Shown here one piece after another: positions 1 through 7,952 of a stretch of DNA of 64,000 nt (within the stretch, counting starts at the first letter, position 1; each line of letters opens with the position of its first letter). Position numbers and translations under genes: made by a program. The stretch covers positions 310,001-374,000 of the forward strand of contig JAVBQB010000002.1 in NCBI GenBank assembly GCA_031549265.1, read 5' to 3'. The DNA is from JAVBQB01 sp031549265 (GTDB lineage Bacteria > Bacillota > Clostridia > Oscillospirales > JAVBQB01). The notes beneath the pieces were generated by a model. That model made no database searches. It was not told where the DNA came from and worked only from the letters and a program-made list of their open reading frames with translations.

Positions 1-786
1 GGTGGTGTCCTGATGCTGGGCAATAATGTCGCAGCCCTTGTTCAGCAGCTCGTTGGCGGCTGATTTTTCGATGGCGGGATCATACCATGTGTTGGTCCAC
101 ACCACTTCGATTGTTGCGTTAGGATTGACAGACTTTACACCGAGGGCGAACGCGTCGGCGCCGCGGACGACTTCCGGAATGGGCATTGCTGCGACGTAGC
201 CGATCTTATTGGACTCGGTTTTCATACCGGCGACGATACCGGAGAGATACCGGGCCTGGTACATACGTCCGAAATAGGCGGACATGTTGGTATCAGTGAT
301 ATAGCCGGAGCAGTGCAGGAATTTGACGTTCGGATACTCCTTGGCAACGTCATGAGTAAACTCCATAAATCCGAAGCTGGTGGAGAAAATGACGTTGCAG
401 CCCTGATCGATCAGGTTGCGGATGGCTTTTGCGCAGTCGGCGTTATCGGGGACGTTTTCGGCGACCATTGTCTGGACTCCGAGCTCCTGTTCGAGCATTT
501 TTCTGCCTTGGTCATGCGCGTAAGTGAAGCCTTCGTCGCCGGGCACGCCTATATAGACGAAACCGACTTTGATTTGGTCGGCGGTCAGGGTCTCGCCCGA
601 GGCTGCCGGTGAAGTATCCGCCGGAGCCGCGGATTCGGGCGCGGGCTCGCCGGATTCGGGGGCCGCAGGTGACGCGTCGGCATTCGCGGGAGACTCAGTC
701 GCGGGCGTTTCCGGGGTCGGCCCGCATGAGGCAAGCAGGCAGACTGCCATTAAAATTGCAAGAAGCGAAATAAGGCCTTTTTTCAT
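1..786 (-). CDS. BMP-family nucleoside-binding lipoprotein (PnrA-like), 3' part missing
   Basis: Partial gene: it starts at ATG 786 and runs off the left edge, so the C-terminus is outside the window. The frame begins with a lipoprotein signal peptide (hydrophobic core, then LLASC with the lipidated Cys at residue 21). A 40-residue Pro/Ala/Glu-rich tether follows, then the periplasmic-binding-like fold: DQIKVGFVYIGVPGDEGFTY, an ENVPDNADC segment, FLHCSGY and AYFGRMYQARYLSGIVAG. These are typical of the BMP/PnrA family, which binds purine nucleosides for an ABC importer. The ribosome binding site AGGAGAGG lies just upstream. The divergent purine-oxidation genes support a purine or purine-nucleoside ligand. 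The importer ATPase and permeases would be expected beyond the left edge. Family is certain; ligand is inferred. Confidence 0.9.
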   Translation of the reverse strand, partial: MKKGLISLLAILMAVCLLASCGPTPETPATESPANADASPAAPESGEPAPESAAPADTSPAASGETLTADQIKVGFVYIGVPGDEGFTYAHDQGRKMLEQELGVQTMVAENVPDNADCAKAIRNLIDQGCNVIFSTSFGFMEFTHDVAKEYPNVKFLHCSGYITDTNMSAYFGRMYQARYLSGIVAGMKTESNKIGYVAAMPIPEVVRGADAFALGVKSVNPNATIEVVWTNTWYDPAIEKSAANELLNKGCDIIAQHQDTT

Positions 787-850
787 TTTATATCCTCTCC
801 TTCGAAATAAGTGTTTCGAACCGACTGTTTTTGATGCCTGTTCGTCTATT

Positions 851-879
851 AATTTATAATATTTGGGGGCTCATGTCAA
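851..879 (-). promoter_or_regulatory. Probable sigma-A promoter of the nucleoside-binding lipoprotein gene
   Basis: On the minus strand a perfect TTGACA (874-879) is followed after 17 bases by TAAATT (851-856), or after 15 bases by TATAAA. It lies about 65 bases upstream of the ATG at 786. Confidence 0.55.
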
Positions 880-1001
880 GTCGAAGCGGAAAAACCCGGC
901 AGTTTGGATTGGCAATTCCGGGGTATATTCAGGCGCGGAAAAGTACTTGTTAAACAAGCTGGGAATCACTTTCCCGATGCGGTTTTAGCGGAGATTATTC
1001 A

Positions 1002-1030
1002 TTGACAATTCAGCCGTTAGGTGTTAATTT
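1002..1030 (+). promoter_or_regulatory. Probable sigma-A promoter of the xdhABC-guaD operon
   Basis: TTGACA at 1002-1007, a 17-base spacer and TAATTT at 1025-1030. This leaves a leader of about 105 bases before the xdhA start at 1141, which has the strong ribosome binding site AGGGAGGTGA (1124-1133). Confidence 0.55.
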
Positions 1031-1140
1031 TAGATAAATCGCAGTCTGCGCGGCGCATTGCCGAATTCCGCTCAATCAGAAGCGTTTCGGCATAACGCGC
1101 CCGCAAACCGAGCGCAACTTTTTAGGGAGGTGACAGTTTT

Positions 1141-3432
1141 ATGGTGGGAACTCCCGTTAATCGCGTCGACGCGGCGGATAAAGTGACCGGCAGGGCAAAA
1201 TACACCGCCGATCTCGTTCCCCGAAATGCGCTGATTGCCAAAATTATGCACAGCACAATCGCGCACGGACGCGTACTGAGCATTGACACCAGCCGGGCGG
1301 CGGCGCTCGACGGCGTTGTAAAGGTCGTTACCTGCTTTGACGTACCGGATATCGAATTCCCGACGGCGGGACATCCGTGGGCAACCGATCCCGCTCGTCA
1401 GGATATCGGCGACCGAAAGTTGCTGAACACGCATGTGCGGTTTTACGGAGATGAAATCGCGGCGGTCGTCGCGGTTGACGAGCTGACTGCCGCGCGCGCA
1501 CTCAAACTGATCGACGTTGAGTACGAGCGGTATCCGGCGTATTTTTCAGTCGGAGAGGCGATGGGCGGCGGCGCTCTGCCGCTGCATAAAGATTTTCCGG
1601 ACAATGTGATAAAGTATACGCAATATGAGCTCGGCAATTATGACGAAGCGGTCAAAACGCCGGGTCTTTTGGTCTTTGAACAGGAATATGAGACCCCGGC
1701 AGTGTCGCATTGCCACCTCGAGCCGCCGGTTTCATTTGCCGATATGGAGGGCGGTCGCGTCGTGGTTGTGTCCGCAACTCAGATTCCGCACATAGTACGC
1801 CGGGTGGTCGGGCAGGCGCTCGGCATACCGTGGGGTATGGTTCGGGTAATCAAGCCCGCGCTCGGCGGCGGGTTCGGCAACCGGCAGGACGTTCTGTTCG
1901 AGCCGCTCAACGCCTGGCTGACCGGACTCGTCGGCGGAGAGCCGGTGCTGCTCGCGCTCAGCCGAGAGGAAATGTTCTTCGCAACACGTTCGCGCCATAA
2001 GATGATCTTTCGCCTAACCACCCACGTCCGCCCGGACGGCAGATTTGCCGCCAACCGTATAACTGTCTGGTCGGATAACGGCGCGTATGCCTCTCACGGC
2101 CACGCGATCGCCGCCAACGCCATGTCCTCCGGCCGCCAGCTGTACAGCGCCGGGTTCGCAGTCAAATGCGAAGCCTTTACCGTTTATACCAACCTGCCGA
2201 CCGCAGGGGCGATGCGCGGATACGGAATCCCGCAGATGAACTTCGCAATTGAAGCGCATGTCAACAATATCGCTAGCGCTATGAATATTGACGAGGTCGA
2301 AATCCGCAGGCTCAACATGATGCGCCCGGAATACTTTGACCCGGTGCTGAAAATAAATGCCAACAGCTCCTACGGCCTTGCGAAGTGCATAGACCGAGGG
2401 TGCGAAATATTCGAATACAGCGCAAGGAAAAGCAGGTACAAAAACCAATCCGGCAACATCCGCCGAGGAGTCGGGATGTCGATATTCTGTTACAAGACCG
2501 GCGTTTACCCGCTCGCACTGGAGACGGCGGGTTGCAGGATGAGTCTGAACCAGGACGGCTCCGTTCAAATGCTGGTGGGCGCGACCGAGATAGGCCAGGG
2601 CTCGGATACGGTGCTGTCCCAGATGGCGGCAGAGTCGATCGGACTGCCGCTGTCGCATATTCACCTGGCCTCGACTCAGGATACCGACGTCACGCCGTTT
2701 GATACCGGAGCCTACGCCTCGCGTCAGGCTTTTGTTTCGGGCATGGCGGTGAAACGGACGGCTGAAAAAATAAAGAGCGAAATAATCGGACACGCCGCGA
2801 AGTTATTGGAGCTGCCGCCGGAAAGTCTCGATATCGCAAGCGCAGAGATAATCGATAAAACCACCGGAGACACCCTGTGCTCGGTTGAACACGTCGCGAT
2901 GGAGACGCTGTATAGCATGACTGATTCGCGGCACATAGCCGCCGAGGTGTCCCACCAGTGCAAATCAAACGCGTTTTCATTCGGAGCCTGCTTCTGCGAG
3001 GTCGAGGTGGATGTTGCTCTATGCAAAGTCACGGTTACGGATATTCTGAGCGTCCACGATTCCGGCAGGATAATCAACCCGTCGACGGCGTGCGGTCAGG
3101 TGCACGGCGGCGTGAGCATGTCGCTCGGATACGCGCAGTCAGAGACGATACTCTTTGACCCTGAGACCGGGCGATGCCTGAATGATAACCTTTTGGACTA
3201 CAAGCTGCCCACAATGCTGGACACACCGGAAATGCGGGTTGAATTCGTTGAAACCTACGAGCCGTCCGGGCCATTTGGCAACAAGTCGCTCGGCGAGCCG
3301 CCGACAGTCCCTCCGGCGGCGGCGGTGCGCAACGCTGTTCAAAACGCGTGCGGATCGGCGCCCTGCAAGCTACCGATGTCTCCGCACCTTCTGTTTGAAT
3401 TTTTTTCAAAGGAGGGATTGCTGAATGTTTGA
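1141..3432 (+). CDS. xdhA: Xanthine dehydrogenase, molybdenum-binding subunit
   Basis: Catalytic subunit that hydroxylates hypoxanthine/xanthine at a molybdopterin centre. The 763 residues align end to end, as I recall it, with the E. coli XdhA type. An N-terminal aldehyde-oxidase a/b hammerhead domain (about 1-120) is followed by molybdopterin-binding domains. Recognisable blocks include TQIPHIVRRVVGQAL, KPALGGGFGNRQDV, TNLPTAGAMRGYG, ATEIGQGSDT and the C-terminal SLGEPPTVPPAAA, whose Glu is the family's catalytic base. FAD and iron-sulfur functions are supplied by the next two genes, which overlap it by 8 bases each. First gene of a four-gene operon ending with guanine deaminase. Whether the enzyme carries the labile selenium found in some clostridial purine hydroxylases cannot be read from sequence. 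Confidence 0.95.
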   Translation: MVGTPVNRVDAADKVTGRAKYTADLVPRNALIAKIMHSTIAHGRVLSIDTSRAAALDGVVKVVTCFDVPDIEFPTAGHPWATDPARQDIGDRKLLNTHVRFYGDEIAAVVAVDELTAARALKLIDVEYERYPAYFSVGEAMGGGALPLHKDFPDNVIKYTQYELGNYDEAVKTPGLLVFEQEYETPAVSHCHLEPPVSFADMEGGRVVVVSATQIPHIVRRVVGQALGIPWGMVRVIKPALGGGFGNRQDVLFEPLNAWLTGLVGGEPVLLALSREEMFFATRSRHKMIFRLTTHVRPDGRFAANRITVWSDNGAYASHGHAIAANAMSSGRQLYSAGFAVKCEAFTVYTNLPTAGAMRGYGIPQMNFAIEAHVNNIASAMNIDEVEIRRLNMMRPEYFDPVLKINANSSYGLAKCIDRGCEIFEYSARKSRYKNQSGNIRRGVGMSIFCYKTGVYPLALETAGCRMSLNQDGSVQMLVGATEIGQGSDTVLSQMAAESIGLPLSHIHLASTQDTDVTPFDTGAYASRQAFVSGMAVKRTAEKIKSEIIGHAAKLLELPPESLDIASAEIIDKTTGDTLCSVEHVAMETLYSMTDSRHIAAEVSHQCKSNAFSFGACFCEVEVDVALCKVTVTDILSVHDSGRIINPSTACGQVHGGVSMSLGYAQSETILFDPETGRCLNDNLLDYKLPTMLDTPEMRVEFVETYEPSGPFGNKSLGEPPTVPPAAAVRNAVQNACGSAPCKLPMSPHLLFEFFSKEGLLNV

Positions 3433-4312
3433 CGTTGGCCGAATATTTCGCCCAAAATCGATAGAACAGGCTCTTGAACTTATGGAGACTCATCCCGAAG
3501 CTGTAGTCATCGCTGGAGGCAGCGACGTGCTGATAAAAATCAGAGAGGGGCGGCTTGCCGGACGGGAGCTAATCAGCATATTTGAGCTGGATGAGCTGCG
3601 CGGCATATCGCTTGACGACAGACAGCGCATACATATAAAGCCGCTGACCAGCTTTTCGGATATCTCCGCTCATCCGATTGTGCGGGAATTGATTCCGGTG
3701 CTGGCGGACGCGGCTGAGACCGTAGGCGGACCTCAGATTCGCAATATCGGCACGGTCGGCGGCAACATTTGCAACGGCGTTACAAGCGCGGACACCGCGT
3801 CAACGCTGCTGGTTTATGACGCGATACTGACGATCAGGGGAACTCGCGGAATGAGACGCGTTCCGCTGACCGGGTTTTATAAAGGCGCGGGCAAAGTCGG
3901 CCTGAGCACGGGCGAGCTGCTCGTAGATATTGAGATCGAGCACGAAAACTATAGGGGATTTTACGGAGGTTATTTCAAATACGCAACGCGAAACGCGCTG
4001 GACATTGCTACAGTCGGATGTGCGGCGTTGGTCAGGCTGAGCGCTGACAAAAGCATAATCGAAGAATTCAAACTCGCGTTTGGGGTTCTGTCGCCTGTAC
4101 CCTGCCGATGTCCGTCGGCTGAGCGGGCGGGCAGTGGAGAGCGTGTTTGCAGGAGGACAATCGAGGCGGCCGCGGACGCTACGCTCCTGGACATCAGTCC
4201 GCGAACCAGCTGGCGGGCGACGCGCGAGCTGCGGATGCACCTGGCGCGCGAGCTTACAGTCCGGATGATGGAATCGGCGATCATGAGCGCGGGAGGTTAT
4301 GTTCGTGACTGA
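3425..4312 (+). CDS. xdhB: Xanthine dehydrogenase, FAD-binding subunit
   Basis: 295-residue FAD subunit that passes electrons from the iron-sulfur subunit toward NAD. The N-terminal FAD PCMH-type domain shows VIAGGSDVLI (pyrophosphate loop) and GGPQIRNIGTVGGNICNG. The C-terminal CO dehydrogenase flavoprotein-like domain has FKYATRNALDIATVGCAA and ISPRTSWRATRE. The start ATG lies inside the last codons of xdhA, with AAAGGAGGG upstream, so translation is coupled. The stretch around residues 222-240 (CRCPSAERAGSGERVCRR) looks odd, but it keeps the same spacing as E. coli XdhB, so I see no frameshift. Confidence 0.95.
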   Translation: MFDVGRIFRPKSIEQALELMETHPEAVVIAGGSDVLIKIREGRLAGRELISIFELDELRGISLDDRQRIHIKPLTSFSDISAHPIVRELIPVLADAAETVGGPQIRNIGTVGGNICNGVTSADTASTLLVYDAILTIRGTRGMRRVPLTGFYKGAGKVGLSTGELLVDIEIEHENYRGFYGGYFKYATRNALDIATVGCAALVRLSADKSIIEEFKLAFGVLSPVPCRCPSAERAGSGERVCRRTIEAAADATLLDISPRTSWRATRELRMHLARELTVRMMESAIMSAGGYVRD

Positions 4313-4790
4313 GAATATTAATTGCACGGTAAACGGACGTCCGGTCAGCATCGCGGTCGAGCAGGGGCAGTCGCTGGCCGATATGCTGCGCGACCAACTC
4401 GGACTAACCGGCGTGAAAAAGGGATGTGAAGCCGGGGAGTGCGGCGCGTGCACCGTACTGATAGACGGCAAGAGCTTTTGCTCCTGCATCTATCTCGCTG
4501 TCTGGGCCGACGGCAAAAGCGTGCTGACCGTGGAAGGACTGAGGTCGCCGGACGGTGGTCTGACTCCGGTGCAGCAGGCGTTTATTGATGAAGCGGCGGT
4601 GCAGTGCGGCTTCTGCACGCCGGGGATAATAATGACTGCGACTGAAATCGTGGACAGCGGCAGGAAATACTCGCGGGAGCAGCTGAAAAAGCTGATTTCC
4701 GGTCATCTGTGTCGGTGCACCGGATACCAGAATATTCTGAACGCCGTTGAGAGAGCGGTCAATCAAAATGAAAGCGGGTCGGACGGATGA
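4305..4790 (+). CDS. xdhC: Xanthine dehydrogenase, [2Fe-2S] iron-sulfur subunit
   Basis: Small electron-transfer subunit of about 161 residues with both expected clusters. The plant-ferredoxin-type motif is CEAGECGACTVLIDG plus a later Cys. The C-terminal helical-bundle cluster is CGFCTPG followed by CRCTGYQ. The ATG at 4299 sits only two bases from GGAGG; the GTG at 4305 has the ideal 8-base spacing and gives MTENINCTVNG, so I place the start there. It overlaps xdhB by 8 bases and the following guanine deaminase by 4 bases (ATGA). Completes the xdhABC trio. Confidence 0.93.
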   Translation: MTENINCTVNGRPVSIAVEQGQSLADMLRDQLGLTGVKKGCEAGECGACTVLIDGKSFCSCIYLAVWADGKSVLTVEGLRSPDGGLTPVQQAFIDEAAVQCGFCTPGIIMTATEIVDSGRKYSREQLKKLISGHLCRCTGYQNILNAVERAVNQNESGSDG

Positions 4791-5257
4791 TGGATGCGAA
4801 ATATATGAAACTGGCGGCGGAAATGGCGGTAAAGGCTGTGAGTTCAGGTAAGGGCGGGCCGTTTGGCGCCGTGATCGTGAAGGACGGCGAAGTGATTGCC
4901 GCCGAGCATAATATGGTGATCGCGAATATCGATCCTACAGCCCACGCGGAGATTACGGCTATCCGCGCCGCGGCAGCAAGGCTCGGGAGCTTTGACCTCT
5001 CGGCCTGCGAGATATATTCTTCCTGCGAGCCCTGTCCTATGTGTCTCGCGGCGCTGCACTGGGCGCGGATACCCAGGCTCTATTACGGCTGCGCGGCTGA
5101 AGATGCGGAAAAAGTGGGGTTTGACGACAAATATCTTTACGATATGTTTGCGGGTAAACCGGTGGAAAAGCGCTTGGAGTCGGTTCAGACCGAGCGCGAA
5201 TGCTGTCTTGAGGCGTTCGAGCTCTGGGCGGAAAAGAAGAATAAAACCAGATATTAA
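4787..5257 (+). CDS. guaD: Guanine deaminase (cytidine-deaminase fold)
   Basis: Zinc deaminase of 156 residues predicted to convert guanine to xanthine, which the preceding xanthine dehydrogenase then oxidises. Zinc ligands and the catalytic Glu are visible as TAHAE and CEPCPMC. GGPFGAVIVKDG near the N-terminus, the GFDD segment and a C-terminal tail ending in KTRY match Bacillus GuaD-type enzymes, in which the C-terminus is swapped between subunits. A tRNA adenosine deaminase (TadA) was considered, but the GFDD motif, tail and operon position favour guanine. Start at 4787, or one codon later at 4790; it overlaps the xdhC stop, so translation is probably coupled. Last gene of the operon. Confidence 0.9.
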   Translation: MMDAKYMKLAAEMAVKAVSSGKGGPFGAVIVKDGEVIAAEHNMVIANIDPTAHAEITAIRAAAARLGSFDLSACEIYSSCEPCPMCLAALHWARIPRLYYGCAAEDAEKVGFDDKYLYDMFAGKPVEKRLESVQTERECCLEAFELWAEKKNKTRY

Positions 5258-5296
5258 CCGACGCCGGACGATTCAGGCGCGGTAAGCAGGGCAAAT

Positions 5297-5329
5297 AACA
5301 AAGCCGGGGCACACTGATCCGGCTTTGTT
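5297..5329. terminator. Stem-loop between converging guaD and ssnA
   Basis: Perfect 11-bp inverted repeat AACAAAGCCGG / CCGGCTTTGTT with an 11-base loop, sited between two converging genes. There is no long T-tract on either side, so it is probably a bidirectional terminator of moderate strength. Confidence 0.6.
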
Positions 5330-5387
5330 GATGTTAAAAAGTGTTATGTATAAAAATGGTCTGGCGTGTGTGCGGCAAAAGAGGGGA

Positions 5388-6710
5388 TTATAACCGGCTC
5401 CAAAGCTCTGCTGCGGCTTCTCTAGCCTTTGCGGCGATTTCTTTTGTGTCGGCGGTGAGGAGCTCACCGTCTTTAAGTAGAAGTCTGCCAGCAACCGCGA
5501 CATGACGCGCCTGTCTGCCGGTCATTCCAAACAGAATGTGCGAGCGATAATTGGAGGCGTTCATCGGCGTTATCGGGTCGTATTCAAATACCGCGATGTC
5601 GCCCGCGGCGCCTTCAGTCAGTACGCCGAGTTTGGCGCCGAACGCGTTTGAGGCGAGGGCTGCGTTAGTCTCAAACAGCATTTTGCACGGCTCAGTGAGT
5701 CCTGCGGACGGGCTTCCCGCGCTTTGCTTGAGGAAACAGTTCGAGGTCTTCAGAGATTCCAGCATGTCGGAAGTAAATCCGTCTGTCCCGAGCGCGACGT
5801 TTACGCCGGATGACATCATGTCGATAACAGGAGCGCACCCGACCGCGTTGGACATGTTCGATTCCGGGTTGTGCACCACGGACGCTCCCGAGTCTTTGAG
5901 TAATTCGATCTCGTCATTGCCGACATCAATGCAATGCACCGCGAGCGAGTCCGGGCCGAAAATGCCCATATCGCAAAGGCGCTCGACAACCGGCTTGCCG
6001 TGGTTCTGTCTGCTGTATGTCTGATCGGTAGGCCCCTCGGCGACGTGGATATGATAGCCCGCGCCGGTGTTCTGGTAGACGCAGCGCTCCAGCGTCTTGT
6101 TGGAAAGCGTAAAGGACGCGTGCAGGCCGAACATCGCGTGCAGCTTGCCGTCTCCGCCGTGTCTGCAATGGCGGATAAAGTCGACGTTTTCCTTAATGCC
6201 CGCAATCGAGACTTCCTCACCGCACCGGTCGGATACTTCATAACAAAGGCTGGCGCGCAGACCGAGATCGCCCGCGGCCTCGGCGATTTGGAACAGGCTG
6301 CCCGCTGCCGCGCCCGGGCTTGCGTGATGGTCAAAAACGGTCGTGACGCCGTTCCGGATGCACTCGGCAAAAGTGGCGCGGGCGCTCATGTTTACGTCGC
6401 GCAGCGTCAGGTTTTTGTCCAAATGCCACCAAAGCGACTGCAACCGTTCCAGGAAGTTCTTGGGCGGGTCGCCTTTCAGCGGCATGGCACGGGCGAGAGC
6501 GCTGTAAGTGTGGTGATGCATGTTGATGAGTCCGGGCATAATTACGCCGCCACCCGCGTCGACGAATGTCGCGTCAGGATGCAGATCCCGGAGCTCGGAA
6601 GTTGGACCGAGCCGAGTAATAACCCCGTCCTCCACTAGAATCACGCCGTCGTCCATATAAGGTCGGGACGGGTCAAACGTAACCAGGCGTCCGCCGCCGA
6701 AAATTGTCAT
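5388..6710 (-). CDS. ssnA: SsnA-type putative aminohydrolase (amidohydrolase superfamily)
   Basis: Metal-dependent amidohydrolase of 440 residues. GLINMHHHTYSALARAM carries the first metal-binding histidines. LQSLWWHLDKNL, HIHVAEG, AVHCID and ALGTDGFTSDM match the SsnA family as I recall it from E. coli. SsnA genes sit in purine-catabolic loci beside xanthine-dehydrogenase-like genes, and the position here is equivalent. Substrate is not established; deamination of an aminopurine or related ring is inferred. The longest frame starts at 6725, but the GGAGG inside that first codon region is the ribosome binding site for the ATG at 6710 (8-base spacing), giving MTIFGGGRLV. It converges with the xdh operon and has its own promoter. 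Confidence 0.88.
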   Translation of the reverse strand: MTIFGGGRLVTFDPSRPYMDDGVILVEDGVITRLGPTSELRDLHPDATFVDAGGGVIMPGLINMHHHTYSALARAMPLKGDPPKNFLERLQSLWWHLDKNLTLRDVNMSARATFAECIRNGVTTVFDHHASPGAAAGSLFQIAEAAGDLGLRASLCYEVSDRCGEEVSIAGIKENVDFIRHCRHGGDGKLHAMFGLHASFTLSNKTLERCVYQNTGAGYHIHVAEGPTDQTYSRQNHGKPVVERLCDMGIFGPDSLAVHCIDVGNDEIELLKDSGASVVHNPESNMSNAVGCAPVIDMMSSGVNVALGTDGFTSDMLESLKTSNCFLKQSAGSPSAGLTEPCKMLFETNAALASNAFGAKLGVLTEGAAGDIAVFEYDPITPMNASNYRSHILFGMTGRQARHVAVAGRLLLKDGELLTADTKEIAAKAREAAAELWSRL

Positions 6711-6741
6711 AATGCGAGCCTCCATATGTTAGTTTGCGCCA

Positions 6742-6770
6742 ATTATAACATAAGCCGTCGTCGATGTCAC
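6742..6770 (-). promoter_or_regulatory. Promoter of ssnA
   Basis: On the minus strand GTGACA (6765-6770), a 17-base spacer, then a perfect TATAAT (6742-6747) preceded by TGT, an extended -10. About 30 bases upstream of the chosen ATG. Confidence 0.6.
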
Positions 6771-6914
6771 TATAGCGCACAAGACACGGTGCAAGAATTA
6801 TAGCAAACGTTAGATAGAGGCTCCGCGGCCATACTGTTAACCTGCGGGAAAGAGAATAATTAACTAAAATGAGATCATAGTCGAGTCATTAACCATGACA
6901 AAGAAGGTGTTTCG

Positions 6915-7052
6915 ATGGATAAACAAATATTGCGATTTAGCGGCTTAAGTAATATTAGCGTACGGGAACTCAAAAATTCCGATGAGCATTACAAACCCGG
7001 ATATCGGTTCCACAGAGGTGCGCGGACGGAAAAACAAGGGAGGACGGGCTAA
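6915..7052 (+). CDS. Possible 45-residue small protein
   Basis: Short frame starting MDKQILRFSG with AGAAGGTG six bases upstream of the ATG. It is basic and hydrophilic, with no recognisable domain. Its last codons and stop lie inside the terminator hairpin of the convergent spore-protein gene. Of the 350 bases between ssnA and the spore protein gene this is the only coding candidate. It may be chance; comparison with relatives would decide. Confidence 0.25.
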   Translation: MDKQILRFSGLSNISVRELKNSDEHYKPGYRFHRGARTEKQGRTG

Positions 7053-7066
7053 CCCGTCCTCCCTTG
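7035..7066 (-). terminator. Rho-independent terminator of the spore protein gene
   Basis: Perfect 14-bp stem CAAGGGAGGACGGG / CCCGTCCTCCCTTG with a 4-base loop. On the minus strand it is followed immediately by TTTTT (7030-7034). It lies 15 bases past the stop of the spore protein gene. Confidence 0.9.
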
Positions 7067-7081
7067 CGTTATGCTATTTGA

Positions 7082-7273
7082 TTATTTCATGTTGTTTTCG
7101 TAGCTCTGGATCATTTTCTTGACCATCTGTCCGCCAACGCTTCCGTTCTGCTTGGCAGTAAGATCGCCGTTGTAACCCTGCTTAAGATTGACGCCGACTT
7201 CACTCGCGGCTTCCATCTTAAAACGGTTAAGAGCCTCACGGGCTTCAGGTACCATTGCGGAATTCTTGGACAT
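7082..7273 (-). CDS. Alpha/beta-type small acid-soluble spore protein
   Basis: 63-residue SASP that coats and protects spore DNA and is degraded at germination. It has the family's VPEAREALNRFKMEAASEVG segment, which includes the GPR-protease cleavage region around EAASE, and a C-terminal NGSVGGQMVKKMIQSYE helix. Strong ribosome binding site GGAGGTG upstream and a strong terminator downstream, so it is monocistronic. It would be made in the forespore from a sigma-G promoter; I could not assign one with confidence. This gene is the direct evidence that the organism forms endospores. Confidence 0.95.
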   Translation of the reverse strand: MSKNSAMVPEAREALNRFKMEAASEVGVNLKQGYNGDLTAKQNGSVGGQMVKKMIQSYENNMK

Positions 7274-7416
7274 CTGTGTTACACCTCCGAATTATAGGAC
7301 CCCAATCACTATTTGATTGATTTCCTTTCGCGAATATTATCGGCGAATTAAGTGTCCTTTATGTGAGGCAATATTTTAGTTAATATCCAATCATTTTGAA
7401 GGAAAATCAAGCAATT

Positions 7417-7911
7417 TCAGCTCGCGAAAGAATCGTCGGCGCAGTTGCTCTCGCCAATCAGCTTGTCGCAGTCCAAAAGCAGCTTGACGCCGCTGGGAGT
7501 CTTGGCGATGCCGTTTATATACTCGCTGGAGAAGCGCGAACGGGCGTCCGGCGGCGGTGCAATATCATCATCCTCAATGGACAAAACTTCAAGGACGGTA
7601 TCCACAATAACGCCGACGATCAGCGAATTAATGTCGATTACTATGGTGCATGTGCGGTCGTCATATATCTGCGGCACTTGATTAAAGCGCAACCTGACGT
7701 CCAGAACCGGAATTATTTTTCCGCGCAGATTAATGATTCCCTTAATATAGCCGGGCAGCTCGGGAACTTCGGTTATCGCCTGTACACCAATAATTTCTGT
7801 GACATAAGCGATCTCAATGCCGTATACCTCGTCGCCGACGGCGAAAGTGAGGTATTTGCCGTGCATCGAATCGTCTACGCCCTGGTCAAACTGGATATTC
7901 ATATCTTCCAT
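7417..7911 (-). CDS. cheW: Chemotaxis coupling protein CheW
   Basis: Adaptor of about 164 residues linking chemoreceptors to CheA. A single CheW (SH3-like) domain fills the protein: KYLTFAVGDEVYGIEIAYVTEI, then VPELPGYIKGIINLRGKIIPVLDVR, and a C-terminal NGIAKTPSGVKLLLDCDKLI. The open frame extends to a GTG at 7923, but that overlaps the AGGTGG ribosome binding site; the ATG at 7911 (MEDMNIQF) has correct 8-base spacing. Lies 41 bases downstream of cheA and is presumably co-transcribed with it. No receptor, CheY, CheB or CheR gene is in the window. Confidence 0.95.
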   Translation of the reverse strand: MEDMNIQFDQGVDDSMHGKYLTFAVGDEVYGIEIAYVTEIIGVQAITEVPELPGYIKGIINLRGKIIPVLDVRLRFNQVPQIYDDRTCTIVIDINSLIVGVIVDTVLEVLSIEDDDIAPPPDARSRFSSEYINGIAKTPSGVKLLLDCDKLIGESNCADDSFAS

Positions 7912-7952
7912 ACAAATCGCCACCTGTCAAAATAACTTTCGGTAATACAAAA

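Larger units (their letters stand above)
787..1140. other. Divergent intergenic region between nucleoside-binding protein and xdhA
   Basis: This 354-base gap holds promoters facing both ways (listed separately). I looked for a purine-riboswitch-like three-way junction and for long dyads that could be a regulator operator, and saw neither. I see no convincing small ORF. Confidence 0.5.

Noticed and set aside
787..1140. Purine riboswitch upstream of xdhA
   Set aside because: I could not find the paired P2/P3 loops and conserved junction bases of the purine aptamer.
4080..4268. Possible compensating frameshifts near the end of xdhB
   Set aside because: The odd stretch keeps exactly the same length as E. 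coli XdhB between the conserved RC and TxEA positions, so the frame is sound.
1141..4790. Selenocysteine in the xanthine dehydrogenase genes
   Set aside because: All three frames are continuous without in-frame TGA; any selenium would be a labile cofactor, which cannot be seen in DNA.
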